Assembly (NCBI GenBank): GCA_000469685.2
Contig: LS997565.1
Coordinates: 2,035,005 to 2,099,004 of the forward strand
Direction of reading: 5' to 3'
Length of the DNA stretch: 64,000 nt
From: Haemonchus contortus
Taxonomy: Eukaryota > Nematoda > Chromadorea > Rhabditida > Trichostrongylidae
Part shown: piece after piece, positions 11,201 through 23,347 of the stretch
Layout of the letters: each line of letters starts with the position of its first letter
How positions within the stretch are numbered: position 1 is the stretch's first letter
Made by a program: the position numbers and the translations under genes
Notes under the pieces: generated by a model
The model's input: only the letters and a program-made list of their open reading frames with translations
Database searches by the model: none
Told to the model about the DNA's origin: nothing

Positions 11201-13317
11201 TAAAATTGTTACTGTTAGGATGTGCCGCGCCTCCTTGCATCCAGCATTTTTTTTAGTTAAAAACGTTTCTAAAACTTTTTTTAGAGCTGCTATCGCATGA
11301 GCACACTTTACAGTGCCCTAATTGCCCTTCTTTTACGTGATTCCCAAATTGTATGAGTACATGGCGCATTCCGAAAATTAGCTATCAGCGGAAAGCCTTG
11401 CTTATTATCGCTTTCTCGACTTCTTCAGTAATTCGGTATATCTCTCCTTGACGATCCCCTTCGCTGAGCGAATGTTTTGCTAAGAACTCATTACGCTTGG
11501 TAAGATAACAAGCTCTGTTCTGTACTTGTTATATCCCCTTCGCCGAGATGCCCTTTTTGCCCGGGGCCCAAGAGTTTTTACATACCATAAAAACTTCGGC
11601 AGCTGCGCTCCTGAAAATCCTCTCTATCCCTCCCCCTCTCTCTCCTCCAATCGCTCGTTTTCGTTTTTTCTACGGCGTTTTTTCTTACTGCCTACGCAAT
11701 GGGCGGCTTCTGTCAATACCAAGCTGCTCTCTAGCTTCGCCTAGTCACGTTTGCCGTTCAGGCCCTTTTTTCTGATGAGCCTCCAGAGTTTGTATCGGGC
11801 TTTTTTTCTGCCATGCCAAGCTCATTTGTTACCAAAGCAAAGCCACTACTATATATTAGCATCGATGTGGGGAATATGAAAAGCTCGAAATTATTTTTAT
11901 CTGAAAAGCTCTCAGGATAAACGAGCCAGACGATCGATACATAGTACATATGAACTTCACAGCTAAATGAAGCTCACACGGCTATAGTTTTTCACCACCA
12001 TGATCAATCCTATTTGGTTCCATTTTTAATTAAGTTCACAAGCGTCTACCACATCACACAAGTACGGGAGCAACAACATGTGGGAGCACATGGCAAAACA
12101 TGGAGTTCTAATTTGCGGAAACATCGCTAACAAATGATATGCCCCACTATTTTCGCGAAAATATTGTTATTGCCTCCTTTAGGAAGGGTGTGGGTCAGGA
12201 GGCGCCAACAATAGTTCGACCTCAAAGACGCTAGGCGCTGCACGTATCTTCCTTCAATAACTCATTTTTCGCATTCGTTCCCTCCTTCTAACCTCAAATA
12301 TAAGAGATGAAAGGGAGGAACGAAGAGAGAAAAACAAGAGTAGCGGGAGGGGTCAATGGAAAATTCTAACTCCATCACTGGCTGGCAGAATTGCAGAGAA
12401 AATCACGGTGTCTAGGTTCTAGGACCATGACCTCAATGACGCATCTTGACCCACCACTGTGAACTGCACCACTTTCGTAGTCAAGAACGAACAAAAATAA
12501 AAAGTGATGAGATAAGGCTCATCATTCATCCAAAAGTTCGTAATTTACTGACCTTTACGAGTTACCCACCACTGTCGAGATAACTCCTCAAAAGCCAGAC
12601 AGAACAGAGTGGATCGGAAAAACTCTGTGGGTCCAATGTTGCTGCTTCATTTCCCTAGACAGAATCAGGATGGGGAAGAATCGTACCTGGATAGAATTCC
12701 TACTTTAATGTTTTTTAACTTTTATTGTAAATCAAGTTTAATGCGTTCTAGACGGCTATCAAGATAATTTTTAAAAGGTATTATGGAGTTTTTCCCTAGT
12801 CCTGTGAGCTTATTCTTAATGCCCCGTTACTTATCAAAGTTCTGGGGAAACCAATGGTCAGAAGCTCAAGAGCCCACCAGCAAAGGTAAGATTTGAACAC
12901 TTTGATATCGAAATTCGGTGGAACTACGTTTCCATGAACTAATAAACAATAATAAAATGGTTGACGTTCAAAAAAATATGGAAAAAACAGTACTAACAGC
13001 GCTTCCGGTTATATTACGGTTTTTTCGTCCATCCCTCGAAAATTTGTTTGGCCAGAGTATGATTGAATCTTTGTCTGGACAGTGTTTATGAACGGCATAC
13101 ATCAAATCGCCCACATATCCATCCCCATTGAATATTGGAATAGTCAAAATCAAAATATGTTTTTACTGGCGGTCGGTATTGAAAAGGGACTGATCCCTAC
13201 CTGCAACAGGAGCCGATCTTGTCAGCTGTCAATTCATGACGTAGGGGATCCAGCTGTTCTCCCGTCACAGATCAAGTTTTTGATTATTCAACTATAAAAA
13301 GATGAAAGGAAAAGACC
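8296..13317. other. long gene-free stretch
   Basis: No exon chain or recognisable domain is visible. The longest frames (about 80-90 codons at 8993, 9834 and 8570) have no splice or family support. A C-run occurs near 10150. The region is AT-rich in places (10.4-11.2 kb) and is probably intergenic or old repeat. Confidence 0.45.
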
Positions 13318-13565
13318 TTCTCGGAGTTGGTAAATTCGCCATATGGGACGCGCCATGCGTTCGACTTCCATTCGGAATCCTAGTGACGTTTGATTGCTTA
13401 TGTGACCTATAGTGGCCAGCCGATGTACTAGTCAACGTATATATCCTCCCAAACGAGTCTGCTACCAATTAAGCGATCCTGACGCGGTAGGTCCGGGTAG
13501 ACTCGATCCCTGAACCATGCGTGTGATAGTACGCCACTTGTCACTACACCACTGGTGCTTTTCAA
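13318..13565 (-). repeat. tRNA-derived SINE, fairly complete copy
   Basis: Read on the minus strand, the head has a box-A-like GGTGTAGTGACAAGTGGC and a box-B-like GGTTCAGGGATCGAGTC. The body then follows with GTTTGGGAGGATA, CATCGGCTGGCCA, CACATAAGCAAT and ATTCCGAATGGAAGTCGAA. The same ordered blocks occur at 5.2, 46.6-46.9 and 49.0 kb. The promoter-like head suggests RNA polymerase III transcription and retroposition by a partner LINE. Confidence 0.75.
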
Positions 13566-15830
13566 CCAAACAGTCTATTGATTCATTCGTCTAACCTGAG
13601 GGAAGTTGCTCTAGAATGGAGATATTGAGCAGCTAAACGTTCTCCAACGAGTCCCTACTAATGTTCTGTATTACTATTAGTTCCTGAATCACTCTCAATG
13701 GTTGTGTGGGTAAAATATGCAGAAATGGACGCACTACGGTATGAATTTCAGGCAGTACCAAACTTTGGCACGTGGGAAAAGCCCCGATAATCCCATTGGT
13801 ATGCCCACACTCAAACGAGCTTGACGTCGTCCCGCCTGAGCATCTTCTGTCTCGTTTTAACACATACACACTCGTTTCAAGCTGTCCCATTGCGTCATCG
13901 CCGATTTCTCCCACAAACCTCCCCATCTCCACTACTCTATCGATCTGTCTGTTCGGGCGAAGCTGCAAATTTATGACTGCTCCTTCTCCTCAAAAAAAAT
14001 TGCAAAAAAACTGCACTTTAATGCATTTACGGCTAGCCGTCTGACAGTCACATCAACTATCCCGGGAAGCCTTTCGCAAAAGCACAAATCCAACATAAAC
14101 ATGTCACGATAGACAGAATTGCATCATACTACATTAGTCGTGAATTAGCATGTATTAGTCGCAGGTTCGCTACGTATGCAACGTTATTCAACGTTATTAT
14201 GACATTTATTTTACGGCTAACGTTACGGTAGGAAATCGGTGACGTTCCGCATTTTCGTGCTATCTTTCACGTTTTCGCTCGCTCTCTTCGTTTTCGCTTA
14301 CATGTTTCTTGGAACTTGTAGTAAATAAGATGACGACAGTAATTTTTACTGTTGGAATGCCGTTCCAATCAATCATATTTGCTTGTCAGAGACGCGGTTG
14401 GGTCTTTTCAATGCTGTCAATCTTTCTCAAGGTGGCATGAAGCAAAGTATTGCTAGAAAGCAAACTTGAAGCGAGCCTACTGTGGCTCGAAAACTCTCAA
14501 GATTGGTTCCTCCTGGACTTCGGGAACCAATAAAAGGGAAGTGTGTCTGGTCCTGTTGTACAGATCGAGCAGGCCCATCCCGAAAGACGTTCAGGTGGGT
14601 TAACAGGTCCCAAGATTTCTGCTGACCCATTTTTACCGTAGTTGCTCTCCATTCCGCTTCCTTAGCCAGGCGTTTCGGCTCCTTGTAGATATTATCCTAT
14701 TAGTCTGCACTTGATCAGGGCCCCATAAGCAATTCCTCTAAGTGAATGTCTTGACGTAAAGCGATAATACGATTTCCTTCGGATAAGGGTTGTACTGATA
14801 GTGGCAGCTCTGGCTATACGCAGCTATCCACCACTCTTCCGAACTTCTCACCATCCCGATTTACCTGTTTATTACTTCACTCCATCACTGAAAAGTCCAA
14901 AAAATCGATGCGGATTCGATTTCTTACCGTAATCCTTTTCAAGTTCATATAACATGTGATTCTAGCAAGTAAAGTACTACTTACGTACTCGTCGTAGTAA
15001 TACTGTAATCAAACGAAAAATTTGATTTGCCCTCGGCTCTGTCACTGAAATGACCTACTGAACGGGATTGCGAGGGAAAAGTTTTACCAGTAGCGCCTCA
15101 GTACCTCTCGTTGTTTACACAGTGAGGAGGATACGGTTGTAGTAATGATTGAGGGTCATTCCTCTATCATCTTATCACCTCTTATCTCTTTCAAAAACTA
15201 TTTACCAACAATTTTGGTGTTGGTGTCGTCATAGTCAGGTGTAGACGTCATAGCCCCAATCTCATCTACAAATTATTGCCGTCGTCATGGAGATCCCCCA
15301 CGACGATTATTTTCATGAGCCCTTAAATGTATACCTCACAACAAAATTGCTCCTTAATAGTCCATAAGAAGCAGTACACCAGATGTTTTTTGGAAAAAGC
15401 CAGGAAAAATAACTTTTCAAGGGTCTTGAATAGATGTGTAAAGTTCTTTTTAAGTGAGAAACCTTTGTGTCAAACCATCCCATTTCATTAGAAATCCATT
15501 TCCCAGGATTTATAGTCTTTTTGCGGGTGTAACATGGCTTCCTATGCATTAGCGGTCTGATAAGATGCCAATAGGGCGTGCGTGCGCGGTGCGGCACCAC
15601 TTCATAAGCCATATATGTGAACACCAAATCACGAGACTCAATACTGAATGTTCAAATTATAAAGGTCGTCTGGGAAATTTTTTCTTGAACATAAATTTTA
15701 CTCTAACAATTCACGTTTTGGAGCAGATTTATAAAAGCTCCACAATATTTCTGCGTTCCGAGCTATTCAAGTTGCTCTTGAGCGGAAAATTATGCATCAA
15801 CGTAATAAAAGCAGCTGTGAGAGATTAGAT
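13566..15830. other. gene-free stretch
   Basis: Frames of 111 codons (minus, 13633-13968) and 104 codons (minus, 15313-15627) exist but show no domain, no convincing splice sites and overlapping frames on the other strand. I see nothing else. Confidence 0.4.
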
Positions 15831-15831
15831 A

Positions 15832-15920
15832 GGCGGAGGTAGTGTAGTGCCAAGTGACGCACGTTGCCACACGTATGGTCCGGGGATCGGAACCACGCTT
15901 GAACAGAGGGCAGATACTCA
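15832..15920 (+). repeat. SINE head fragment with tRNA-like promoter
   Basis: GGCGGAGGTAGTGTAGTG followed by CAAGTGACGCAC forms the box-A side, and GGTCCGGGGATCGGAACC forms the box-B side. It matches the head of the copies at 13.5 and 46.85 kb. No clear body follows. Confidence 0.6.
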
Positions 15921-17290
15921 CTCAAAACGCCTTGGAGCTTCTGAATATGAATTGAATGTTATCAAATCTCTGTAGGATCCGAGAATGCGACCCCTCAAAG
16001 ACGAAAGATCCAGCACTGTCTCCAACATGTGGATTTGACAGTTTTCGCGCTCTGATGACAATTAAATTTGGGTGACGTCATCAGCGGTGATCGCGTTGGC
16101 CTTTGAATTCGGATGAGTCATTCGTCGTACGAACGTTCTCGACGTTTCCTTTTACGCCTTTTTGTTAGAATTTTCTTTTTTATTTTTGCTTTTTTTTGCC
16201 TCATTTTCACCCAAACGCACTCCCGATTGATTCCTATTGTCATATACGCCAAAATTGAGATTTTGTGGAAATCGCATGGGTTTTCAGTTCAGTATCGCAT
16301 GGACCATCCTTTTGTTGTTATTGTCGAAGGATGGGAGAATAAGAATAGAGCAGTTTAGCAGTTTTTTATTGGGAGCAGTAAATGTGACAATACATTGCTC
16401 CCTGTTTTGCGGGCTCTTATCAAGTTTTACAAGCTTCCTCCGCGGACTTGCTACCGCTTGTTTTCTATGTAGGTAAAGAGTGAACTTCTGAACTGCTAGA
16501 CGAGTAATGTAAGTAAAGAGTGAACTTCTGACTGCTAGGCTAATCTCAGAAAAGCTTCTTGGAAAAACATCCCTCCGAATCTTCTTTCTGATCGAGATTC
16601 CGAACAGCTACTTCATTGCAACTTTTTATGCCTCAATGTTCTGTACTGTCTAATTTCTTGCAGTAGAGTTCCAAAAACCAGTGATCTTGCGGTTCGGCGA
16701 TCCCGCACCGGTTCTACATGATCATATTAACTGGTTTCTGTGTAGTTTTTAGGGTGCAGTGGTTACTGTAGTCAAAGGATACTGTCGCACGAGTGCTGTA
16801 CCAGTTGACTTCGGATAAGGATTTGGTATATATGAGCTGTTCGGAAATCTTGTCGGAAGATGTTGATCCTGAACGTGTTCCTTCCATGCTGTAGCAAGTG
16901 CATCTCAGCCTATTCAAGATCTACGCAAGCAAAATGTCCTTAAGCTTTGAATGTGTATTCAGACGGCTATGAATGAGCGAATATAGGATTGTTTGCCATT
17001 CTATTTTGTCCTTTTTCTCTCTTGAAAAGCGATTGCTACCGCTTCTTATGAGCACTGCCAGCAACGGCGGAAGTAATGGATGTTTATCTTGAACAGCCAT
17101 TTCTATGCATGGCATTGGGCCTAGGTCTCCACTAGATTGTTGTCAATTTGCTTCTGTTTTTTAAGGTGGGATTCTCGAGAGTACCAAATGTTACACCCTA
17201 ATTAGATTCATTAGGATTCACTCTCTGAAAATCTACTTGGAAAAGAAAGCTGCTATGAACCCCCAGGTAGTAGATCCGATAACAGCTCCA
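15921..17290. other. gene-free stretch with a short tandem duplication
   Basis: No gene was recognised. GTAAAGAGTGAACTTCTG occurs at about 16473 and again 40 bases later, a small tandem duplication. The other open frames are short and unsupported. Confidence 0.4.
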
Positions 17291-19821
17291 TCAAGAGGCA
17301 GGACAAATGAGAGCTAGGATTTTTTGTGTTGCTTGTTCTCTCTTTCTGAACATCCTGTACTGAGCAAACGGCGTGACGTTTGTTGTAAATGTTGCCGTTT
17401 GACGAACTGAAAGAAGCTCACGTTCGCAGGGAGAGAAAACTGTTTGACTACTGTATCGTGATGACGAGAGCACCGTGATAAAAAAATGTGTTTGTTTGCG
17501 ATTTCTTCGAGGTAGTCTCATTCGAATTCGCGGCATCTGGCGGTGAGTGGCTTAGTTTCTGGGGAGTCCATGATGATTAATAGACTCCATTTCTTCCAAC
17601 TTCCCTCTAATGAACTGTCTTGCTTGTGTAAAGCTGAACGCGGTAGTTTCCAACGTTCCTGTTGGTACTGACTCATCAAGAACGGCCCTAGCATACTTTG
17701 CTGACTGATTTGCCTTTGACTTGATGAAAAGGCAATGAGACTTTTTGCGTTGTTTCCATTCATAGATCTTTGCCAATTGATGAATCAGGTAGGGGAGTAA
17801 TGGCGAGAGAATTGCTTTGTGTTAAAGTCTTCTGAACGTGGTGAGAGTGGGAAATTGGAGGTAAAAAGTGTACGTGAAAGACCGTCTAACTGCTTGATTT
17901 CGTACTTGATGTAGTTCGCAGTTTGTCAAGATTTTTTGGAGCACTTATGCGCCGAAACAATCAATGTACATCAAATCCACTTAGCTTCTTATTGTTTGTC
18001 GACTCTCTTGAATATTCTTCGTTTTGTCTGTTCGATCCACATTATCTATGGTCCTCAGTTTGCCCTTGACTTGCCGGCAATAGACGTCTCTGATGAGATT
18101 CGTATGCCATAACATCTGGAATTCTCTGCTTTCAAGGATGCCTGAAGAGAGAAAAGGGCACTACCTCATTGTAAAGGTTAATCGTAGCAAATGCGTGCGA
18201 TGCTGTAAGTGCATTTCTTTCTGATTGAATAGGTCTTTTGCCCAATATGTACTGCAGTTGCGAAATTGTGCCTTGGATTCTATGATGAATAACGTCCCTT
18301 CCTCTAGTCATATTGTTATGGCCCCTGATCACAATGCTGGGAAAGTGCACGTGGTCCCCCACTTCCCTCCCCCTTGATCTGTTGTCCCAGCCCGTAGCCA
18401 TAAGTGGAAATCAAGTTTTATTTGGGACATGTGACTCTTGGTTGCAGACTGTCAGACCAGAGATCACTTGCCTACAGTTCCACCGTGTTTCCATTATTGG
18501 CGAAGAGTTTTTCGCCATAGTATTCGTCAAATATTCTGAAAAAATTCAATTAAATTGAAATGTAAAGCTCACTGGAAAACGAAGTTTGAATCCTTATCGC
18601 TGAGGAGAGATTACCGCGATGGAACTGCTTCTGCTTATTCCAGCGTTTTTAAACTCGGCGGTGATGTACGCTAGTTTTTTGTTTTCCTCTTTTTTTTGTT
18701 GTTTCGTGATTTTTACAGCTTTAACGTGACTTCAAGAATGAAAGGGGGTTAACAAATGCATACATGCATTAATTTTAAGTGTTCGAACAGTCGATAGTTT
18801 ACAGAGCTTGGAGATGTTAATTTATTGGCTGCATGTTCTGTGCGTCAATATTATTACACTTGGTGATTTGTCCTTGAACGAGCGTGACGGGAATTCCCCC
18901 TGGTCTGTACGAACTGGTTTCATGGAGACCACTGACCAAGGAGACTTTAAAAATCATCTTCAGCAACACCAACCAAAGATGATGACTTTATATAGGAAAG
19001 TATTGCATTCTCGCGTTTTAAGAAAATCATGAATAGTCGCTGTGAAGTTGTGTTCAGTGAAATGTGTGGCTTTAGTTATTCCCTGAATTTCAATAAGTGG
19101 TTGAACCTGCAATTTAACTGGTAGAGGAATGTCTGGCAAATCGTTTCAAGAGCTTTCATCATAGCTGGGCGTCGCACTGTCTGTATAATCAGCCAAGCAG
19201 CTGCAAGAGACAGGGAACTGTTACTAGGAATGGATTAGCTTAATGTAAAGCTGTGCTCACAACAACACCCCAGTTTAGTCAGTTGTGCCAATTTCGCTCT
19301 ATTATCTTGCTTCCTATCTATCCCACTTACTGTTGCAGCCACGTATTCTGCTCGAACTATTGGAAAATCCCTGGGCAATTTGGGTTCGATTTGATCGTGT
19401 TGGAATTTCGTAGTAAAAATAGCATAAGCCGAGCATCTTGTATCAGGAATGAGCCATCTTTGTACAAACTAGGGAGTTATCCTTCAATATGATGGTTTGG
19501 GCCTCTCATCGATAGCTGTCCTTTGAAGGGCACAGGCGCCGAGAAGCAGTTGTCTTCTTTTCCGTCTACCATTTGAAGCAGTATCTCGAATAGGTGGCTT
19601 CGAGATAGTTTTGCAGTTTGCTCTTCCCTTCCCACAACTTTTTTTAGAACTTCGGTCGGATCTTGAGGCTCCGCTGTTCTAAAGAGAAACATTGGAGAAG
19701 CACTTTTCTGGAGAAACTGTTTCGATGAAGACATGTCTATAAGCTGACGCTTTTTCCTGTCGAGCACGAGTAAATCTAATTTATTTCTGCATCCTGAAGC
19801 ATCGTCGCTTGGCCGTTGCAC
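17291..19821 (-). pseudogene. possible degraded coding tract, family unknown
   Basis: Successive minus-strand segments look protein-like but are broken by stops and frame changes: 19821-19477 (114 codons, ending QLSMRGPNHHIEG), the in-frame continuation to about 19250, 18401-18132 (89 codons, including HHRIQGTISQLQYILGKRP), and 17776-17552 (74 codons, MAKIYEWKQRKKSHCLF at its start). I could not assign them to a family. A decayed gene or retroelement is possible, and so is chance. Confidence 0.25.
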
Positions 19822-21502
19822 TTTTACAACTGATTGCTTTCCACACCCTCAACGCCCTTTGTCTTCAGACTACATTTAGTAATGAGAAAACGAAGCTTGA
19901 AGGGAGAGTTGGGGCTTCTCAGAACGTGCTGAGCAGAGGTGCATCTGGATGACGACATCGCCCTTACGGAGTGCTTTACGTTGCTATGGATGTTTGTCCT
20001 TATAGAGTGTTCATTTGCTATATGAGTGCGTTGATGTTGTCCCTAAGGAAGGATGGAGCTCCCTGGCTCCTCCGCCCCGCTTCACTTCTCCTTCCTCTAC
20101 TTTTCAATGTTTTTTTGATCTCATCTTTTGCGCCTGTTTTCTGACTCCATGTGTCGAGATTCTAATGATCTTGACGGACTTTGTGCTTGCTGTATTTCGC
20201 GGTTTGCACGTTTCACAGCTTCGAGCATGTTTTGCAGGGCCCTCAAAAAACGATCACCCCGTCACGTAACAAATGCAGTATATAAGTTTCAGTTACATCA
20301 GCTGAAGCATTGCTGGCGTTTTGAAGCTAATGCTGGTGTTGGTGGACGTTGCACATGCCAGCTTTCCTGTTTATCCAGCTTTTACCCTGCGTTTTTTGGG
20401 TAATCTACATGCTTCTTCTGGAGGGGCAATATCGGCCCTCATTCATTCAGTGGAACTGAAATGGAAGTTGAACATTTCAGCTTTATTCCGTACTGCTCGT
20501 TCTGAGCTTCTCCAAGGCTCTCAATGTTCCTTGCAATTGTGGCTAGGTGGTCTCAGGACATTTCGTTTCATTCTGCTTCCCTTCTCATTAACTGCCACTG
20601 CTCCATTTCTGCTCATCCTAAACCTTGAAGGAAGGATAATTAGCTTTGCGATGATAGCGCTGGTTTTTAGTTTGCCGTCGACTTCCTTTCAAGATCGTCA
20701 TGGCTTTCAATTTAAATTCAGCTTATGTAGATACTAATTAGGATTTCTCGATATATAGATTGATATTCCTTCCAGGTAATGTAGTGCTTCGTGGGGAGGT
20801 TAGAAGGTGTGGGTGGCAGGAGCAAATTCATGCTCGGAATTTGATCTTTCAAAGAAAATCGGAACTGTTTTATGAATCTATCGTGAGAATAGCGTTCGGT
20901 CGTTCCAGTGTTGTCGTTAATGCGCTGGTCCCATGGTTTAATGCCGGATTTGCGAGGCGAGTCGTCATGGATCTCGTATTACACCAGTGATGGGCTGAGG
21001 AAGCCTCTCCTTTTCTCGCGTGCTTGATTGGGGCCTTGTTTTTCTCGCTTCGTCGTTGTGTACGGCTCAAACTGACGTTGCCTTCCTGTTATAACTAACG
21101 TCCCCTCCCTTGTAAGCTGCCTTTTTTAATGTGACTTCCGAGTTTTGTGGTTTGATAACAGGATCGCCCTGAACAAGTTGATAAGCGGCTAGTTTTTTGG
21201 TTTTCCGCTTGTTGGCGGCGCGTTATCAGGCAATTACAGGGCCTCTCAATCATTCCCGCATTACTGAAAGATATCTGCCAGAGGGTTGCCCTGCGGCCGT
21301 TGTCATTACAAAGCGATCTGACAAAGATTCATTTTCTGCTGTGTTTATGATCTGTCGCATCCAATTTACCTAACGGATCCTCTTAATTATAACAACTGGG
21401 GAGGCGGTGCTCTTTCGTTCAAAAGCAGAAAGAGGTTTTTGGAGAACTCGTCAGCAAAGCAGCTCTCTTGAACTCTATTTCGCGAGAACCAATTCCTTCC
21501 AG

Positions 21503-21798
21503 TCCAAGAAGCTAGAGGAGAAGCAGCGAAAGAGTGTGATGAGTGAAACCAAGGAAAGCGAGCGAGAAAATCTCGAGTTTCTCGTTTCGCATGGGTTCAA
21601 CGATATTTTTGATCTTTTGAGCTCAACATTGCGCCAGGGGAGATGGGGAATGCATGAGCTTTGCGCTCAATGTTTAGATTCCCTGGAGAGATGTTTTATG
21701 TGTAAAAATGATGTCGTTTTGAGGGATGAAGCGATAAGCGTGAAATCACTTCGGATACCGAGGCGATTCTGGGATGAAAGTCTTCAGTACAACAAAGG
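21503..21798 (+). CDS. hypothetical first exon
   Basis: A CCTTCCAG acceptor at 21502 is followed 36 bases later by an ATG at 21539. That spacing is typical of a spliced-leader site. The frame stays open for 86 codons (start MSETKESEREN, later LRQGRWGMHELCAQCLDSLE) and ends at a GG|GTAACG donor at 21798. The start is charged and helical-looking, with four Cys in the second half. No family was recognised and no downstream exon was found before the OGDH gene, so the call is weak. Confidence 0.3.
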
Positions 21799-21802
21799 GT
21801 AA

Positions 21803-23310
21803 CGAGTACTGATGTATTGCTGATTTTGTCCTTCGACGGTAATCTGATACTCGGTTTTTATGATCCGATCAGCTGATGCACTTAGCAGTTACAGCTGTTC
21901 TCAGTGATCATAGGATTATGATATTAGAAAAACCTGTTATACCCGCGTCACAGAGCTCTTTAGGTTCTGATACATTATTCAGGAGCTCATTGACCGTCGT
22001 TATTGCCTGTGTGCCACGTGGGCTAAAGCAAGGCAGTCCCACCCACTCTCCCCCTTTTTAGGTCGTTAGACAAGACCTTGTAGGCTACGGGTGTGAGGGG
22101 ATTCACGCAGGCCCATCTGGGGTCCTTGACTGTCTTCACATCACAAACTCTTTGGAAGCAGCTGTTTATGAAATTTGTCAAAACAACATGATTGGAAAAG
22201 GTGGGGGTGTTGACATCCTTTGAAGAGGTTTTTTTCATTAGCAACATATGTTGCTTTTTTTGTGCCCACTTTTGCTTTTGCAAAAGCGTCTCATCTCAGT
22301 GGTCATGCCGGGATTGAACATGGTTTCAATTCGTCTACCCCGCCTTGTTCTTGTTGCAAAATGCAAAAATAATTCTCTTGATATATGTGATTCTGAACGT
22401 GATAAGACTGTAAACGGAAATGAAGAACAATGTCGCTCGCCTTCTTCCGATATCGCTTTCAATGAGGCTATGACGTATTCTAGCTTTCCTTTTTCTCCAG
22501 CAATTTTTGTATGTACACGTCATGCATAGCAATCAAGTTATCAATCATATTTTGCATAAAGAAAAATTCCTACTTTGTCAATGGTAGCCTTCTCTCCCCC
22601 TTCCTCTCTCCTTATTAGAGGGTATTTCAGGTTTTTGGTCTGCTCCTTGAAGAGTCTTATGGCCTTAAAAGTCCAACAACCTTAGATCATCGGGCATTTG
22701 GAGAAGGCATCAATCAGTTTTTGAGGCATTTAGTTTTGCAGCGATGTAAAATGCTATGCAGTTGGTCATTCATAACACAAAGGACATGATCGTAGTCCAA
22801 GCGCCTTGGAATTTGACATTTTCCCTTCAACCATGCTTTTCAGAATGCTTGCTGACAGATAACGGCGTGTTGTAGTGTGGAAGGGTCCGCGTTGGCATGG
22901 TTGTACAAATATTTACAGTTTTTTTGGTCCTCGGACTCCTCTTTAATGTGACGATGAAAATCAGCCTGATGTCATTTACATCGAGGCATTTTTCACCCCT
23001 TTTCGTGGCCCCGATCAGTTTTTTCCTTTTTTCGAGCAATAGTTCTTCTGAAGCATCTGTGGATATAAGGGAAGCTCTCCACCCATCGTTATGTTAGGAA
23101 AAGTTCGTCTACAAAACCTTGCAGAAGGTCTTGAAGCTCTACGGTAGATTTCTTCTCCTCTCACATATAGATAGGTCCACCTTGTAGTAGAAAATACCTG
23201 CGCACTGTTCCGATTGATGTTTACTACCCAGCATTCTCTCATCTATTGTACCGCGTTTTCGAACTGCTTTCTCCGATGTGCAGGAAATATCTTAACTTCT
23301 CAATCGACTT
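21803..23310. other. intergenic stretch upstream of OGDH copy 1
   Basis: No supported gene was found. Short frames on both strands overlap one another. The 3' end would hold the promoter region of the first OGDH copy; I could not identify specific promoter elements. Confidence 0.4.
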
Positions 23311-23318
23311 ACTTCCAG
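23311..23318 (+). promoter_or_regulatory. probable spliced-leader trans-splice acceptor, OGDH copy 1
   Basis: CTTCCAG followed by GACAAACACCG lies about 30 bases before the ATG at 23348. The second copy has TTTATAG then GTCAAACACCG at the equivalent place, so an AG acceptor followed by a short conserved leader is shared. This fits nematode trans-splicing but could also be the acceptor of an untranslated first exon. Confidence 0.5.
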
Positions 23319-23347
23319 GACAAACACCGAGTTTGGGAGCTAACAGA

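Noticed and set aside
20321..20737. 138-codon plus-strand frame with hydrophobic character
   Set aside because: No acceptor or donor in phase, no domain, and the opposite strand looks at least as protein-like; left unassigned.
17291..20760. Degraded tract as a BEL/Pao retrotransposon
   Set aside because: One segment weakly suggested a gag/protease-like piece, but I could find no reverse transcriptase motif, LTR or target duplication.
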